From contig CM075206.1 of NCBI GenBank assembly GCA_037577475.1, forward strand, positions 11,823,401-11,887,400: a stretch of DNA of 64,000 nt, written 5' to 3'. Position 1 is the first letter of the stretch. Each line of letters begins with the position of its first letter. This DNA is from Chaunax sp. Z400 (lineage: Eukaryota > Chordata > Actinopteri > Lophiiformes > Chaunacidae). The notes beneath the pieces were generated by a model. That model saw only the letters and a program-made list of their open reading frames with translations, had not been told where the DNA came from and did not search any database. This document shows, piece by piece, positions 24,546 through 35,830 of the stretch. The translations under genes and the position numbers were made by a program.

Positions 24546-27241
24546 GTATTGTACATAAAAACAAACACACACAGACATGCACTCATACATAATGGTTAAA
24601 TCTCCAGAACAACCTCACACTGAACATAATCAGAATGGAAAGCCAGGTTGAGAGCCCTCTTTCCACCTGTGTAATAGAAATGACAATAACACAATAGTAT
24701 CTGGGTCATGAGGAAGACTCAGACAAACTCAGGGTGAAGAGGGCACAACTATGTTATGAAGACTATTCTTCAAATTTGACAGCTGCAGCCAACTTCAGGC
24801 AAAGCTTACCTGAGTTTAAATGTCTCCTTATTTTTCAGCATCATTCAGTCCACATTCCCAGCCTGGTCTCATTCCCACTGTATCAAATAAGGCCGTTTTG
24901 TCAGGTCCCTTGGCGCCTCATCCAGACGCAGAAGGTACCCTTTAGCATCTGTATCAGATTCCTCTAATATAAACCCATCTGAATCAATAAGAGACGGTCA
25001 AAAGCACTTGCACAAAAGTGACATGGTTTCCAAAGTGAGACAGCCCCTGGAAGGGTGCAGGTCTGATTTGAGTGATGGGTCATACACACCATATTCACAC
25101 AGTAGATTGCAGTTTGTGTCCTGTGTGAAACCAAAATGCCACTTATCTTTTCCTAAACCTACGCAAGACATTTTTAAACGTGACCGAAGTGCCGTTTCAT
25201 GTTAACCATGTGTTAGAGAGGCTGTGTGGAAGTAAAATAGTGTGCGTCTGGATGAGACACAAAGGGTTGTCACAAGATGAAAATCTGTTGAAAAATTAGT
25301 CATGCATGCTTTCCAGTAGTCTGTGGTATCTGCACACAGTATGTATACTCATAATCATATATAAAAAATGTAAAAACACATAGCAAGCATGCATATGTGC
25401 ACAGGTGCTACAGAATGTGTGATGCGACAGCTGTATGTTCAAGGACATTGTGCATGATGTGCACACCCACATGTAAGAGTGTTTGCAGGGAAGTGTTATG
25501 CTGTCATTCAGAGGGACTGGGGTCTTTATCGAGTCCTATGAGAGAGGGAAAGGGCCAAGTGGTTCGAATTGCAGAAAAATGTACAGCTGTGATTCATACT
25601 TCAAAAGACTTAGATTTTCCCCTGGCCTTTCTGCTTAGAAGTGCTGAACTCTCTTTAGATCAAAGCTGCACTTCCCTGATACACTTTCCAAAGCCAATCT
25701 GAGCCAACCTCAAATCCCCCCTCTCTTATCTTGACCTCTGCGCTCTTGGGACAAATCTTAACACACTGACAAAATTTGCTTGATACACTGGATGTGCAAG
25801 TTACCTTAACACCCTGCAAAGGGCACTCAAGGTTTGACGGTTCTATGAATGTATGCATGCCCATCTTTGATCATATAATGCTCTCTCTAACTCATCCCTT
25901 TTTTGTATGCAGCTTTTTCGTGCACCGCACCGGTGACAAGCGTAACCTCATTTCGAAGGGTGCATCAAAATGTGCAAGTACTGTGATTTTTGGCAGCAAG
26001 GTGACACAAAAGGGAGATTTTCCAAGTAGAGTGCCACGGAAACAGAACAATTCTACCAAGGTGTTCTTGAGTGAACTGCTAATGTGCTCTGACCTTTGTG
26101 TAGAAGTTGACGGAAATATTTGGACATTTTGTGAAACTTTATTCCTTCTCTTACAACATTGTGGTAGCGCTGCAGGGATCCTGCAAGTGCTCCATCTGTA
26201 TTTTCTGAATGTTGTTTTTTTCGGCAGCAGTGATGTTTATTTAACTTAACACATTGAAGAGAAATTGGCACCAAGATAGTTAGATTGCTGTGGGACAGAA
26301 GACAGAGCATTATTTCCACATTCAGTGTAAAAATACTGACGTGACTTATGGCTTTAGATTTAACCCCTCTTCAGGACTTTTATTCTTGTAAAATCAAAAT
26401 AACCCAAAGCAGTCAACCACGACTGAATAGCTAAGTAAATGCTATTTTCCAATTTATCTACTACTGAGGTTTCAAAGTCTTAACCATGCCAATTAAATAT
26501 AGTCTTCTTCCTCATGCTAAAGCTCCTCTAAGGCCAGCAGGTCTTCATCAAGGTTGCCCCCTGCTGAGGATGTGGACATGTAAAGACCTTAGGTCATAGG
26601 AAGCAAGGCATGACGCAAGCCCCCTGCAAATGGATCCTTAGAATCCCAAGTAGCTTTTGTTTGAATAAGGGGCAGTGCTGTTAGGAACAGGGTGTGTGTG
26701 TGTGTGTGTGTAGATGTGTCCTGTACTTGTGTTGGTAAGTCTGCGGTAGGGAATCCGTGGAGTAGGAAGGCAATGCAGGGCATGTTGCAAGGTTGGGAAA
26801 GGCATGCATGGGAAACTCAAGGCATGACAAGTAAATAAACGCACAAACAAGTGTAAACAGTTCGCAAGGCAAATTGGGGTTTAAAATAGAAGTCATTGTC
26901 AATTAGACAGCCTTGCTTTCAACGCGACACCTTTAAACAGCCTGTCTGGGTTTACCCTCAAAGAACTTTCCTCTAAACTCATAACCCTCCCTCCACCTTT
27001 ATCTCCTAAAACTTTCAATCTCGGAGCCATTCTCTCCGTCTCTTATTCAATCTTTCCATCCGTCCAGCTCTACCTCTTTATCTCCCTCTACGACGACAAC
27101 TTAATGTCGCTGCATTTCATCTTTTGGTGTGTCTTTCTCCTTCTCCTTGTTTCAATCCATGCATCTGTTCCCATCCCTAAACCAATTAAATGCTGTCTGC
27201 AATTACCCCCCCGTCCCTTTGCATCTCCTGGGCTCAGAGTG

Positions 27242-27242
<1 letters not shown>
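24546..27242. other. noncoding stretch
   Basis: Contains a short GT array (26692-26712) and a 157-codon open frame (25776-26249) with a good splice-acceptor-like site inside it; this is discussed as a finding but not accepted as a gene. Otherwise nothing is recognised. Confidence 0.5.
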
Positions 27243-27330
<88 letters not shown>

Positions 27331-27336
27331 TGTGTC
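27243..27336 (+). repeat. (GT)n microsatellite
   Basis: About 42 uninterrupted GT units followed by a short GCGCGTGTGTC end. It produces Cys-Val open frames in three registers that are not genes. Confidence 0.97.
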
Positions 27337-28289
27337 ACATGGAAAAAAAGTGTCTTCTTATTTTCTTTTAATCAACCAATCATAATCGCCCTCTGCACAC
27401 CTGTACACACATGCTGAGGTGAGGGCACATATGTCAGAAGTCTATGCACATTAACTGAGGCGGACAGATTGTGGAGTGGTCAAAGGAACACTATCAATTC
27501 TCAGGCCATTTCTCCTCCAGAACATTTTATTGTTTTTTAATCCAGCAGTGAAAGCGGCAGCCTTCACTGTGGATATAAATCATAAACACAGCCCCGGCCT
27601 ATGCCCTGAATATTTTTTCTTTTTTTGCTGCAGTGGTCCTACAAAAAGAAAATGGTGTGTGTAGTGTATAGCAACCTTCTGTATACGGTGTGTCGCAAGT
27701 GTCTTAAAACATTTTAATCACTTCAGCTATTTTGGCATTGCACACCTCAGCCTGTCTCGAGGAACACCACAAGCCAGCCAAACCAAAACTTTTCTGAGAT
27801 GTTGATCATTACCACATACCCAGGCTGCTGCTCTGTGCAATTTAATTGGATACCACTGTTAACTACTTCTGTGTTGATGCTGCGCTTGCTTTCGGATGCT
27901 GCACAACCACTCAGAGCCCCTTTGGGAAGAATGGAGGACTTCAAAAAGTGGTGGAGAGAGGGAGAAAATTAATGAAGATGGAGAGGTGGTGTGAGGATGT
28001 ATTTATGAGAGAAAAGTGAGACAGAGGTGGATAAAAGAGAAGCTGAATGGGGCTTTAATGTACGACCGATGTGCTCTCCTTGGTGCTGGACTGCAGCAGC
28101 TCTGAGTAATAAGAGTTGCAGCTGCTCAGAAAATAGAGATACAAGAGTGGAATTAGAAGCTTTGTTAATGTGGGGATAAGCAGCAACATAATGGCAATAA
28201 ATCAGTGTCACTAGTATAGTTTCTATTATATGAAGGAAATAATCACCACACTAAAGCTATATATACTGAACAATAGCCATTGTTACTTC
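27337..28289. other. noncoding stretch, nothing recognised
   Basis: AT-rich sequence without motif, array or transposon end. Confidence 0.55.
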
Positions 28290-28352
28290 CACCAAGGTGG
28301 TTATGTTTTCAGCTCTGACTGCTCCTTCTATTGACAAACAGACAGATAACCT
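28290..28352. repeat. fragment of a fish interspersed repeat
   Basis: TTACTTCCACCAAGGTGGTTATG, continuing into 'ttttcagctctgactg...gacaaacagacag', resembles the 'cctccgccaaggaggttatgttttc' repeat widespread in fish. A similar opening (TTACCTCCACCAAC) occurs at 54568. Only about 60 bp are recognisable. Confidence 0.4.
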
Positions 28353-30737
28353 TAATATAAGATAAGAGTTAAGATAACTCTCAATTTCTTATGCCTAATT
28401 GGAGGGTACGACTTATGGGCAAACATTGCTGGCCCATCTGATGCATCCCCAGCCCATATTAGGGAGCACACAACAAGTAACTATTTCAGTATTTTCTGAG
28501 AGTCGGTGCTCTCTTATGTCATGACCTCCATTTGTGTTTATACCTTGCCTGGTATGATGGAAGGGTAATGACAGAATTCCTGAGGCAAAATTGTTCTTCA
28601 TGGATATTGAAATGGACTTTTACTTGTCCACGGTGCTTCAAAGATACGGGAGCAACACTGAAATTAAATTTGTCAACATTTGTCAGAGCTGCCTGATTTG
28701 TTAGTGGGTGCATTGGATGCATTGTAAAATCTGAGAGTTGTATAACGTCTGGATAACAGACGTCTAGACATGACAGCCATTGTGATGTCATTTCTAGGTC
28801 ATTATGAAAGAAATGTGGAGAATGATGGCTGACAGCTAGAATGGAGCGGACATGTTGACACAGGACTGTCTACTCTGAGTGACACAGCTTTCTGTCTTAT
28901 TTTTTGGGGGGGGTTATGTCTCACCCACACTCAAAGATCAGAAAAAAAGACTTGTCTTTTCTCTCCCTTCCTAATACCCTTCTTTTGGTCTCTAGCCTAA
29001 TTATGTCTGTGGTTTCACTTTCACATTTTTTCCTTCTCATTCTTCCTCTCACGCTGAGCTCATCCACTGAAAAAGTGATAAACGGTCTAGACAGTTGTGA
29101 GATCTTTTGTGACTCATTTCATCTAAATAGGACACCTCCTGAGATTCCGTGGCAACTTTGTGTACAGACACACCTCTGCGCCCTGATGTGTGTTCATCTG
29201 CATAAATGTGTGCATGCATCAGTGTAAGCTGATGTGCATACTGTATTTCTGTGCATGTGTGTGTGTGTGTTGGTTTAATGGGAGAGGTGGTAAGCAGAGA
29301 GTCCCTGGGAGAGGCGAGGAGGGTATCCATGCAGCAAATTAAAACTGGCCTTTTTCACTTCCAACTGTCCATCATGAAGGATGGGTTTATAAAAACAGGG
29401 GGAAATAGACACGCCCACATGCAGGATGACGTCACACTCTTTAGAAACTACAGCAGAAAAGCCGCTCCCCGACTTTCAAACACACACACACTATCACAAT
29501 TTCTCACACATCATTAAGTGCAAAGCATTGTCAATACCCAATCTCAGCCCCATGTAATTAGTCCCTATAGATTCTTTATTGAACACAATCAGGCAGCAAT
29601 AACTCAAAACCTGACATGAGCAATAAAGTCATGTCTGCTGATCAAATGTCTCCTGATGTGAACCAATGGAGACAGCTTTCTAAAGGGTAAGCACTCCACA
29701 GTTTCTAGAATATCTCCTTTTCAAATTCATCATAATGTTATATTCATCCGAGGGAACCCTGCAAGGATAACATTTTAGAAGTACTTCTGTTGTCGTCTTA
29801 AAAGACTGGGTTTACATCTGTGCAGGATGTCTGCCAGAATGTGTCTCAGCAATAAAACAGGTTTTTGTTCGAGTAGATTCATGCTTGATGGGCTCTTTAT
29901 AAAGTAACAAGCAGCAATCAGCTTGACTACTCCAGTATAATGAAACTCTGATTAGATTCCTATAAGTCTTTGACTCATGGGTCAATGACAACATTAACAC
30001 ACGTCATGAGTCGTGTAAACATGTCAGCAAAGTTTACAGAGGCTGCCATACTTCAAATATATATAAATAAAACAGGACGGATCAAGAACCGTCAAATAGT
30101 ACTGTCCCTATAAGTGTCATTTTGTTTGTGTGCCATCTAGTTGCTCAATGCATTGCCTCTGTATAGTTCAATAAATAGGTGTGATGCACGTTAGGTGCTT
30201 CCTCTTTGCACCATGCAGGATTTTGAACGTGTCATCCTTCTGTAGATATGTGAAGATTAACACAATCTCTCCTGTGAATACCTGAGTCATCTACCAATCA
30301 TGCTTTTGCTTCAGGCAATACAAATGAATCTGGCAACATTCATCATACTAATGTTGAAAGTAAATTACCGTCTCGCCAAAAAGCTCGCGAAGAAAAACAA
30401 AAAAGGAAATGAGCGCCATGATTGTGGGATTGCAAGTGATGACCTGAACATCAGAGGGGTGTGTAGTACAACTGATACAGATTTGTCCACTTAATAATCA
30501 ATGAGTAGCAGAGCAAACTTAATGGACAGGACAATGTCAAATCATGCATACCGTGCTGTGCAGTTAAAAGGATTTGCAACGCTTCCATTGGTGTTTGATT
30601 TCATAGCTATAGTACATTAAATGTACGCATGATGTACTGCATAAAAAACACAATTAAACAATAAAACAAACTTTTTCTGCTCTGCTGCATCTTTGATTAC
30701 CAACACTTATGAGTTGACAATGAGGCACGCAGTAAAG
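28353..30737. other. noncoding stretch
   Basis: Mostly AT-rich. It holds a short GT run (29257-29270) and a compact cluster of promoter-like motifs near 29385-29470, listed separately. Nothing else is recognised. Confidence 0.5.
29385..29470 (+). promoter_or_regulatory. promoter-like motif cluster with perfect CRE
   Basis: TTTATAAAAACAGGGGG (TATA-like), CACGCCCAC (GC/CACCC box) and a palindromic cAMP response element, TGACGTCA (29427-29434), lie within about 60 bp. No transcript start or downstream exon is visible, so this could be a chance cluster. Confidence 0.2.
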
Positions 30738-31389
30738 TGTCAGGATTCACAAGGGCAGGACCCAAAATTGCAGACGACACAAGGGGCAGAGTGCAGCACG
30801 AGGGTTTAATTAATCAAAGTCCAAATGAAACATAACAGTCCACGACAAAACAAAATCCAAAAACGGGGAAAATATCCAACTAACAGAAAACTTACAAGCA
30901 CTGGGAGAAACATTGGAGACACTGGGACACGAGAGAAGGTATGAGGAGGCATTGGCGAAACGCAGACGACAAACTGGCAACTCACAGAGGGAATCACACA
31001 GACTAAATACACTAGGATAAGGTGGGAATGACACACGGGTGACACAGGGAGGAGGAGACAATCAACAACAGGTGCAGACAAGCAGACAATCACACACTGG
31101 AGGGAAAATATATTAAAGGGGAAACACAAGGAGGATGCAGCAATAAACTAATAGAGAATACATGAGCAAAGGGAAAGGGAGCAAACTGGAACTAAACACA
31201 GAAGACTGAAACACAGACAGGAACCAAAGGGGGAAAACGGATCATAAGAGAAGACAACAGGAAGTGTAAAGCAAAACACAAGGCAAGGAATAAAGCTAAC
31301 AAAATAAAACAGGAAACAGAGGAACACATACAAGACATAACCCTTTCAACATAAGAGGAACCAAAAAAACTAGGATCCTATACATGACA
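30738..31389 (-). mobile_element. solo LTR, Ty3/gypsy-like
   Basis: A 652-bp block that, on the minus strand, starts TGTCATGTATAGG and ends CCTTGTGAATCCTGACA, giving the TG...CA termini with TGTCA/TGACA inverted ends typical of LTRs. Near its 3' end on that strand it has ATTAAA (complement of 30804-30809), then about 65 bp to the end, matching an R/U5 arrangement with a polyadenylation signal. The layout (pyrimidine-rich U3, 'tgtctgcacctgttg' words, terminal 'ggtcctgcccttgtgaatcc') is what I know from fish gypsy LTRs. AGTG occurs at both edges (30736-30739 and 31389-31392), overlapping the termini. No gag, pol or primer-binding site adjoins either side, so this is a solo LTR left by recombination. 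A 107-codon frame inside it has no meaning. Confidence 0.7.
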
Positions 31390-32458
31390 GTGAGAAGAGA
31401 TGCTGTCTCCCATGTGTGTCATGTCTCACTCAAATTTCACTATGTTTACCAGTTTGCTCTGCAACAGGCAGCCTTGACTTAAATCCGCTACTCTTTTTTT
31501 TCCCCCTCCTGCACAGTTCCAAAGAATTAAGGACGATCTTAATAACAGCCACTGTTCTGCAGCTACTTTTCCATTAAAATATTTTGATCAGACAAAATTA
31601 TATCTCTGAGATCAAATTTGCACTTTTAGCAACACTATGCAATTAAAAATCACTCCTCCCGCGCTATGCTTCAGAGCCATGATAGGCTCCCCCTCTCGCA
31701 CACACTTTCCTCCCTCATCCGTCTCTATCACTGGTAGCAGCTCAATTATGTCGTGGTCACAATAGACCATGAATATCAATTTGAGCGGACATAGGCAATA
31801 GAGGGATGGAAGCAGGGAGGCGGGGGTCAGAGTTCCTGCTAGCCAGCAAAATCGAGAGCGACAGAAGCTTGGCCAGGCCTCCCCTCTCAGGTGATACTGT
31901 AATTCACCTTGCAGCACCTCTATCTCATCCTACACTACACGCTGCACTTCAATCTGACGCTGCGCCTCTCCTTCATTTTACACCCTCCCCTTTCTCCCTA
32001 TGTCTCTCTCACCCTCCTCTCCTCACCAAATCTCCATCAGTGATTCATATGTAAATGATGCATAAAATAATTATCTGACCCAACGCCATCAGGTGTGATG
32101 AGGATGCAATCTGTTAAGGCAGATTTTGGAACGCCTCCTTGTGTAGTCCAGTCGGTGTATTTGTGTGAACATGTGATCTAAACTGAGTATGATTTTTGTT
32201 GTGGGTTGTTTTTTTTTGCACGGCCTTTCAAGAGACAAGCATTTCTATCTCCCCCTCCCCCTCTCCATTTCTCTCTCTCTCACACATACTTTCAGTCGGT
32301 TGTTCCACTTTCCATGCATCCTCCCCCCCCCCCATCAGCCTCCTCCTCTGTCTTTCTATCTTTGGATGAGATGACCATCTGTTGTTCGGAGAGAGCTCGA
32401 TCATGATTGAGGGGGAGAGAGGGAGTCGGACAGAGCGAAGGAGATCAAGCAGCGCTGT

Positions 32459-32640
32459 GATAGTGTAATTGCAGTCAAAGGAGAATTTTACGTGTGTGTG
32501 TGCGTGTGTGTGTGGGGGAGGGAATGTGCACTGATAGTGTCACTGCAGTCAAAGGTAGAGAGGGATTAATGGGGATTGGGAGAAAGACTGGGGAGGAAAA
32601 ACAGAGGGAGGGAGAAGTGGTATGATATTGTCATTTCAGT
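32459..32640 (+). repeat. imperfect local tandem duplication
   Basis: GATAGTGTAATTGCAGTCAA (32459-32481 including AGG) and GATAGTGTCACTGCAGTCAA (32533-32555 including AGG) match at 21 of 23 positions with a 74-bp period. A weaker third unit (GATATTGTCATTTCAGT) follows at 32624. Confidence 0.6.
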
Positions 32641-32687
32641 ATGGCAAGCAGTGGCAGGCCCTTAGTCTTTGATTTATGTCTCCTTTG

Positions 32688-32688
<1 letters not shown>

Positions 32689-32729
<41 letters not shown>
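32689..32729 (+). repeat. (TG)n microsatellite
   Basis: About 20 TG units. A complementary-phase AC array follows at 32873-32892. Confidence 0.95.
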
Positions 32730-32731
<2 letters not shown>

Positions 32732-33159
32732 CTGTATATGTGTGATTTAGTGTTCGTTAACACAGAGGAATTAAACCTTGCATGCTGTTGGGCTTCGCAC
32801 ATCAATTACCAACCCAACAAACGGCCAGGCATCGCCTCAGTTCACCTTTAATGAGGAGAAGTGGCAACTGATACACACACACACACACACACGCAAACAC
32901 TGAGTAATCGAGGCTCGTGCACATACAAACTCCGATGCGCACACACACAATTATTCATAGACATTTACACTGTGTTCAAACCTGCACAGATGTGAGCTCA
33001 GCTGCCTTGGCTATAGGTTTAATGTGAGAGCACTGAACTTTAATTGAACTTTCCTACAGGCTAGGCATGTGGCCTGTTTTTGTATGTCATGGGAAGAAAT
33101 GCGTGTGAGCTGCGTCACCTCCAGCTGAACTTCATGCAGTGCCTTCCACTCTAAATAAA

Positions 33160-33440
33160 CACAATCAACCAACATTAAATATCATCCAATAAGGCTCTGA
33201 TTTCAGATAGGGCAGGTTAAGGGTTTATCTGAGAGCCAATTAAACAGATATGCCAAGGTAATCAGATGAACAGTCATTGCAATAATGCTATTATCTCATT
33301 AGCATGAGCAGCTCCACAGGTTTCAGTTTCCTGACCATATGCAAATCAGGACCCAGGCCACAAATAATCATAGACAGCATCTGCATCAATTAGATTTGAC
33401 TTCAGGGGGTAGCTTGTTTGGGAACGGAATAAATCGTGGA
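33160..33440. promoter_or_regulatory. possible conserved noncoding element
   Basis: About 280 bp without transposon or coding signal, carrying a perfect octamer ATGCAAAT (33339-33346), CCAATAAGG, GCCAATTAAACAG, CATTGCAATAATGC, CTCATTAGCATG and CAATTAGATTTGAC. POU, homeodomain and CCAAT-type sites at this density resemble ancient vertebrate enhancers. Function is inferred only. Confidence 0.3.
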
Positions 33441-34583
33441 GGAGTATGAAAATACAGGTATTAGAGGTGATTCTGAAATAAAAGTGAGAAGCAAATGACA
33501 AAGTGAATAAGAATAAAAGAAGAGATGCAGGTAGGATCTGTGAGAGGCTTCAGATTAAAGTCTGCCATTGGAGATGAAACGTTTGCCTTTCTAACAAAGG
33601 AAAATATTTCTAGCTGAGCCACATGTGTTTGCCTGCACCTCAGGGAAAGAGTATTACTTTGCTACCGTTGTTGCCACTGTGAGCGAAAAGTCATGTTTAC
33701 GGAGCATCCAGGCAACATATGAGTATCACTCTACGGGGGGTAAACTGAAGGTGCACATTAGGAAGGCCATGCTGGGCTGTGGAAGAAAGAAAAAAAGCAT
33801 AAAAGCCTTTTTTTCCCCTTTGTTAGCTTTGACAACAGTTGAAAATACAGTACACTTTTTTTGACATGTTGATGTGTTAGAGATGGTTGCAAAGCAGTTC
33901 TTTATTTTGAATGAGTACTTATTTATTTTTGGAAGTTGATGGGGATTTTCTGCTTTAACTTTTCATGAGAAAAAAGAGCCTTGCACAAATTGTGAACTAA
34001 AATGTCCAATTTTCTACTCATTATTATTATTTTCAATTCATTTAGTCACGGTTTGCCTTAGGGCTGCTTCCGGCATATCCTCTTTGTAGTGGAATGACCA
34101 AGAGACTGGCGTGGTTACATGAAGCACACACAAAAATATGTAACATATCATGAATGGTGTCATGCTGTTTGACACAGGAATGATGAAAGACATCCCATTT
34201 CCTCAACTCAGCATGTATTTTTCTTTATATGTGTACATGTCTGTGTTAGGCCAGATGTATCCTAGATAACTGGGCAGGGCATTAGGACAGTAGGGATATA
34301 GGTCACTAAGCCTGCACAGCATCGCTTAATAGACATCGAGGATAGGAAGGGAAAAGTGAAAAGGAAAAAAAATGAGAAGTCGAGATGGAAAGACTGGACA
34401 AAACTGGTAAAACATCCCATTGAAATGCTGCATGTAGAGTGCAGAATTCTACAAATGTATCCTAGAAAAGCTCCCGACTCAAGAGTCCCATCTGCCTACA
34501 GTGGTTGTCCTAAGGCTATGTGAACCCTCAAGCACTCAATTACATCACAGCATCTCAGCTTCAGGAACATGACACCCAACCAA

Positions 34584-34740
34584 ATTCATTCATTTTCTGT
34601 AACCACTTAATCTGTGTAGGGCCACAAGGGGGGCTGGAGTCTATTCCAGCTGATTTTGGGCGTGAGGTGGGGTACATCCTGGACAAGTCGCCAGTTTAAC
34701 ACAGGGCCACACATAGAAAGACAAACAACCAGACAGTACA
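34584..34740 (-). mobile_element. V-SINE, 3' portion
   Basis: Read on the minus strand, this contains 'tgtgtggccctgtgttaaactggcgac', then 'ccaggatgtaccccacctcacgcccaaaatcagctgga', then 'agactccagccccccttgtggcc', ending near 'ggttacagaaaatgaatgaat'. This is the 3' half of the V-SINE whose 5' half lies at 20124-20376; both share the TAAACTGGCGAC/TGAACTGGCGAC junction. The ATGAATGAAT end is the tail repeat. The tRNA-like head and central domain are absent, so the copy is 5'-truncated. Confidence 0.75.
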
Positions 34741-35708
34741 GCGACTGAACGCAGTGTCTGATACAACCCTGCACTTCCCATTATACTGTAACCAATATCA
34801 GAGTCTTATACATATTTTACAAAAAACTACAAATATTCCCAGAGTTCCTAGTACCTCTATGTGACTCAAAGAGATTTCAGGTCCTACTGGGTGAGTGGGA
34901 AGACTTGACTTTGAGCCCCCTTATTGTCTCGCTATCTGTCAGGTCTCTGTATATTATTATTGTTTAATTTGTAAATATATGTTGACTATGATTTTATAGT
35001 TTGTGTTAAAGTGCTTTGGCAACACTATCGTTTGCAGTCATCCCAATGAAGGCACTTGAATCTAAAATGTGGGAGAATGTAGGAAGGGAATTAGAGGTAT
35101 GATGTCGTTTCACTTCACAATTACCACCAATATTTCTCACTCAGTCTCTCAGCCCTCTCCAAGAGAGCTAATTACATCACTTTCCAGACTAAGTTGTAGA
35201 AAAATAGTGCGTCTGTATGAGCGTGAAAACAATACTGGCAATTTTGCTCTCAAAAAGTTGCACAGCAGACACACAACACATATGCAAGAATTTTCCATGA
35301 ACACTTACACACTGAAAGACCGAAACAAATCACACACTTGCTCCATTGATGAGGGGGCCGAGGGAGTCCATGACAAAAAGGGAGGAGGGAAGGGAGGAAT
35401 AAATAAAAAAAATCTGTCAGAGAAACCAATGTAGAGAAAAATAAAAGAATTTGAGGGCTGAATTTATGACCAAATGACTCACAGTCACGACAGCCCATAC
35501 AATTAGAATGAAATGCTGAAAAAGTGGGATTTATAATGATACGATCAAGAGAAATAATAAATCAGAATTTTTGCCTGTTCTATTGTGGTGGGAATGAAGT
35601 CTGAAATTGGCAGAGCTGGGATGAAACACAAGGGTATAATAACTCAATATAGGAATCCATATGAATCCATTCCATTTGTGTATTATGGTGTTTGTGTTAG
35701 TTCTGCTC

Positions 35709-35714
<6 letters not shown>
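34741..35714. other. noncoding stretch, nothing recognised
   Basis: AT-rich with no array, transposon end or motif. A 121-codon frame (35069-35434) has no recognisable domain. Confidence 0.55.
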
Positions 35715-35767
<53 letters not shown>

Positions 35768-35830
35768 GTGCTCTTGTACTTCCGCCTTTGTGGGGACCAG
35801 TTTGAGTTTTAGGTGTGAGATGTTTTGACT
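35715..35830 (+). repeat. (TG)n array with adjoining repeat
   Basis: About 25 TG units (35715-35765) run directly into AGGTGCTCTTGTACTTCCGC and CTTTGTGGGGACCAGTTTGAG. In fish DNA the 'cttgtacttctgtctttgtggggacca' sequence commonly adjoins GT arrays, so the array and its flank probably amplified together. Confidence 0.6.

Larger units (their letters stand above)
31390..34583. other. noncoding stretch
   Basis: Contains pyrimidine-rich patches (31960-32020, 32240-32350), an imperfect local duplication (32459-32555), a GT array (32689-32729), a short AC array (32873-32892) and a possible conserved block (33160-33440). No gene is supported. Confidence 0.5.

Noticed and set aside
30806..31129. 107-codon minus-strand frame
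   Set aside because: Lies wholly inside the solo LTR, which is noncoding.
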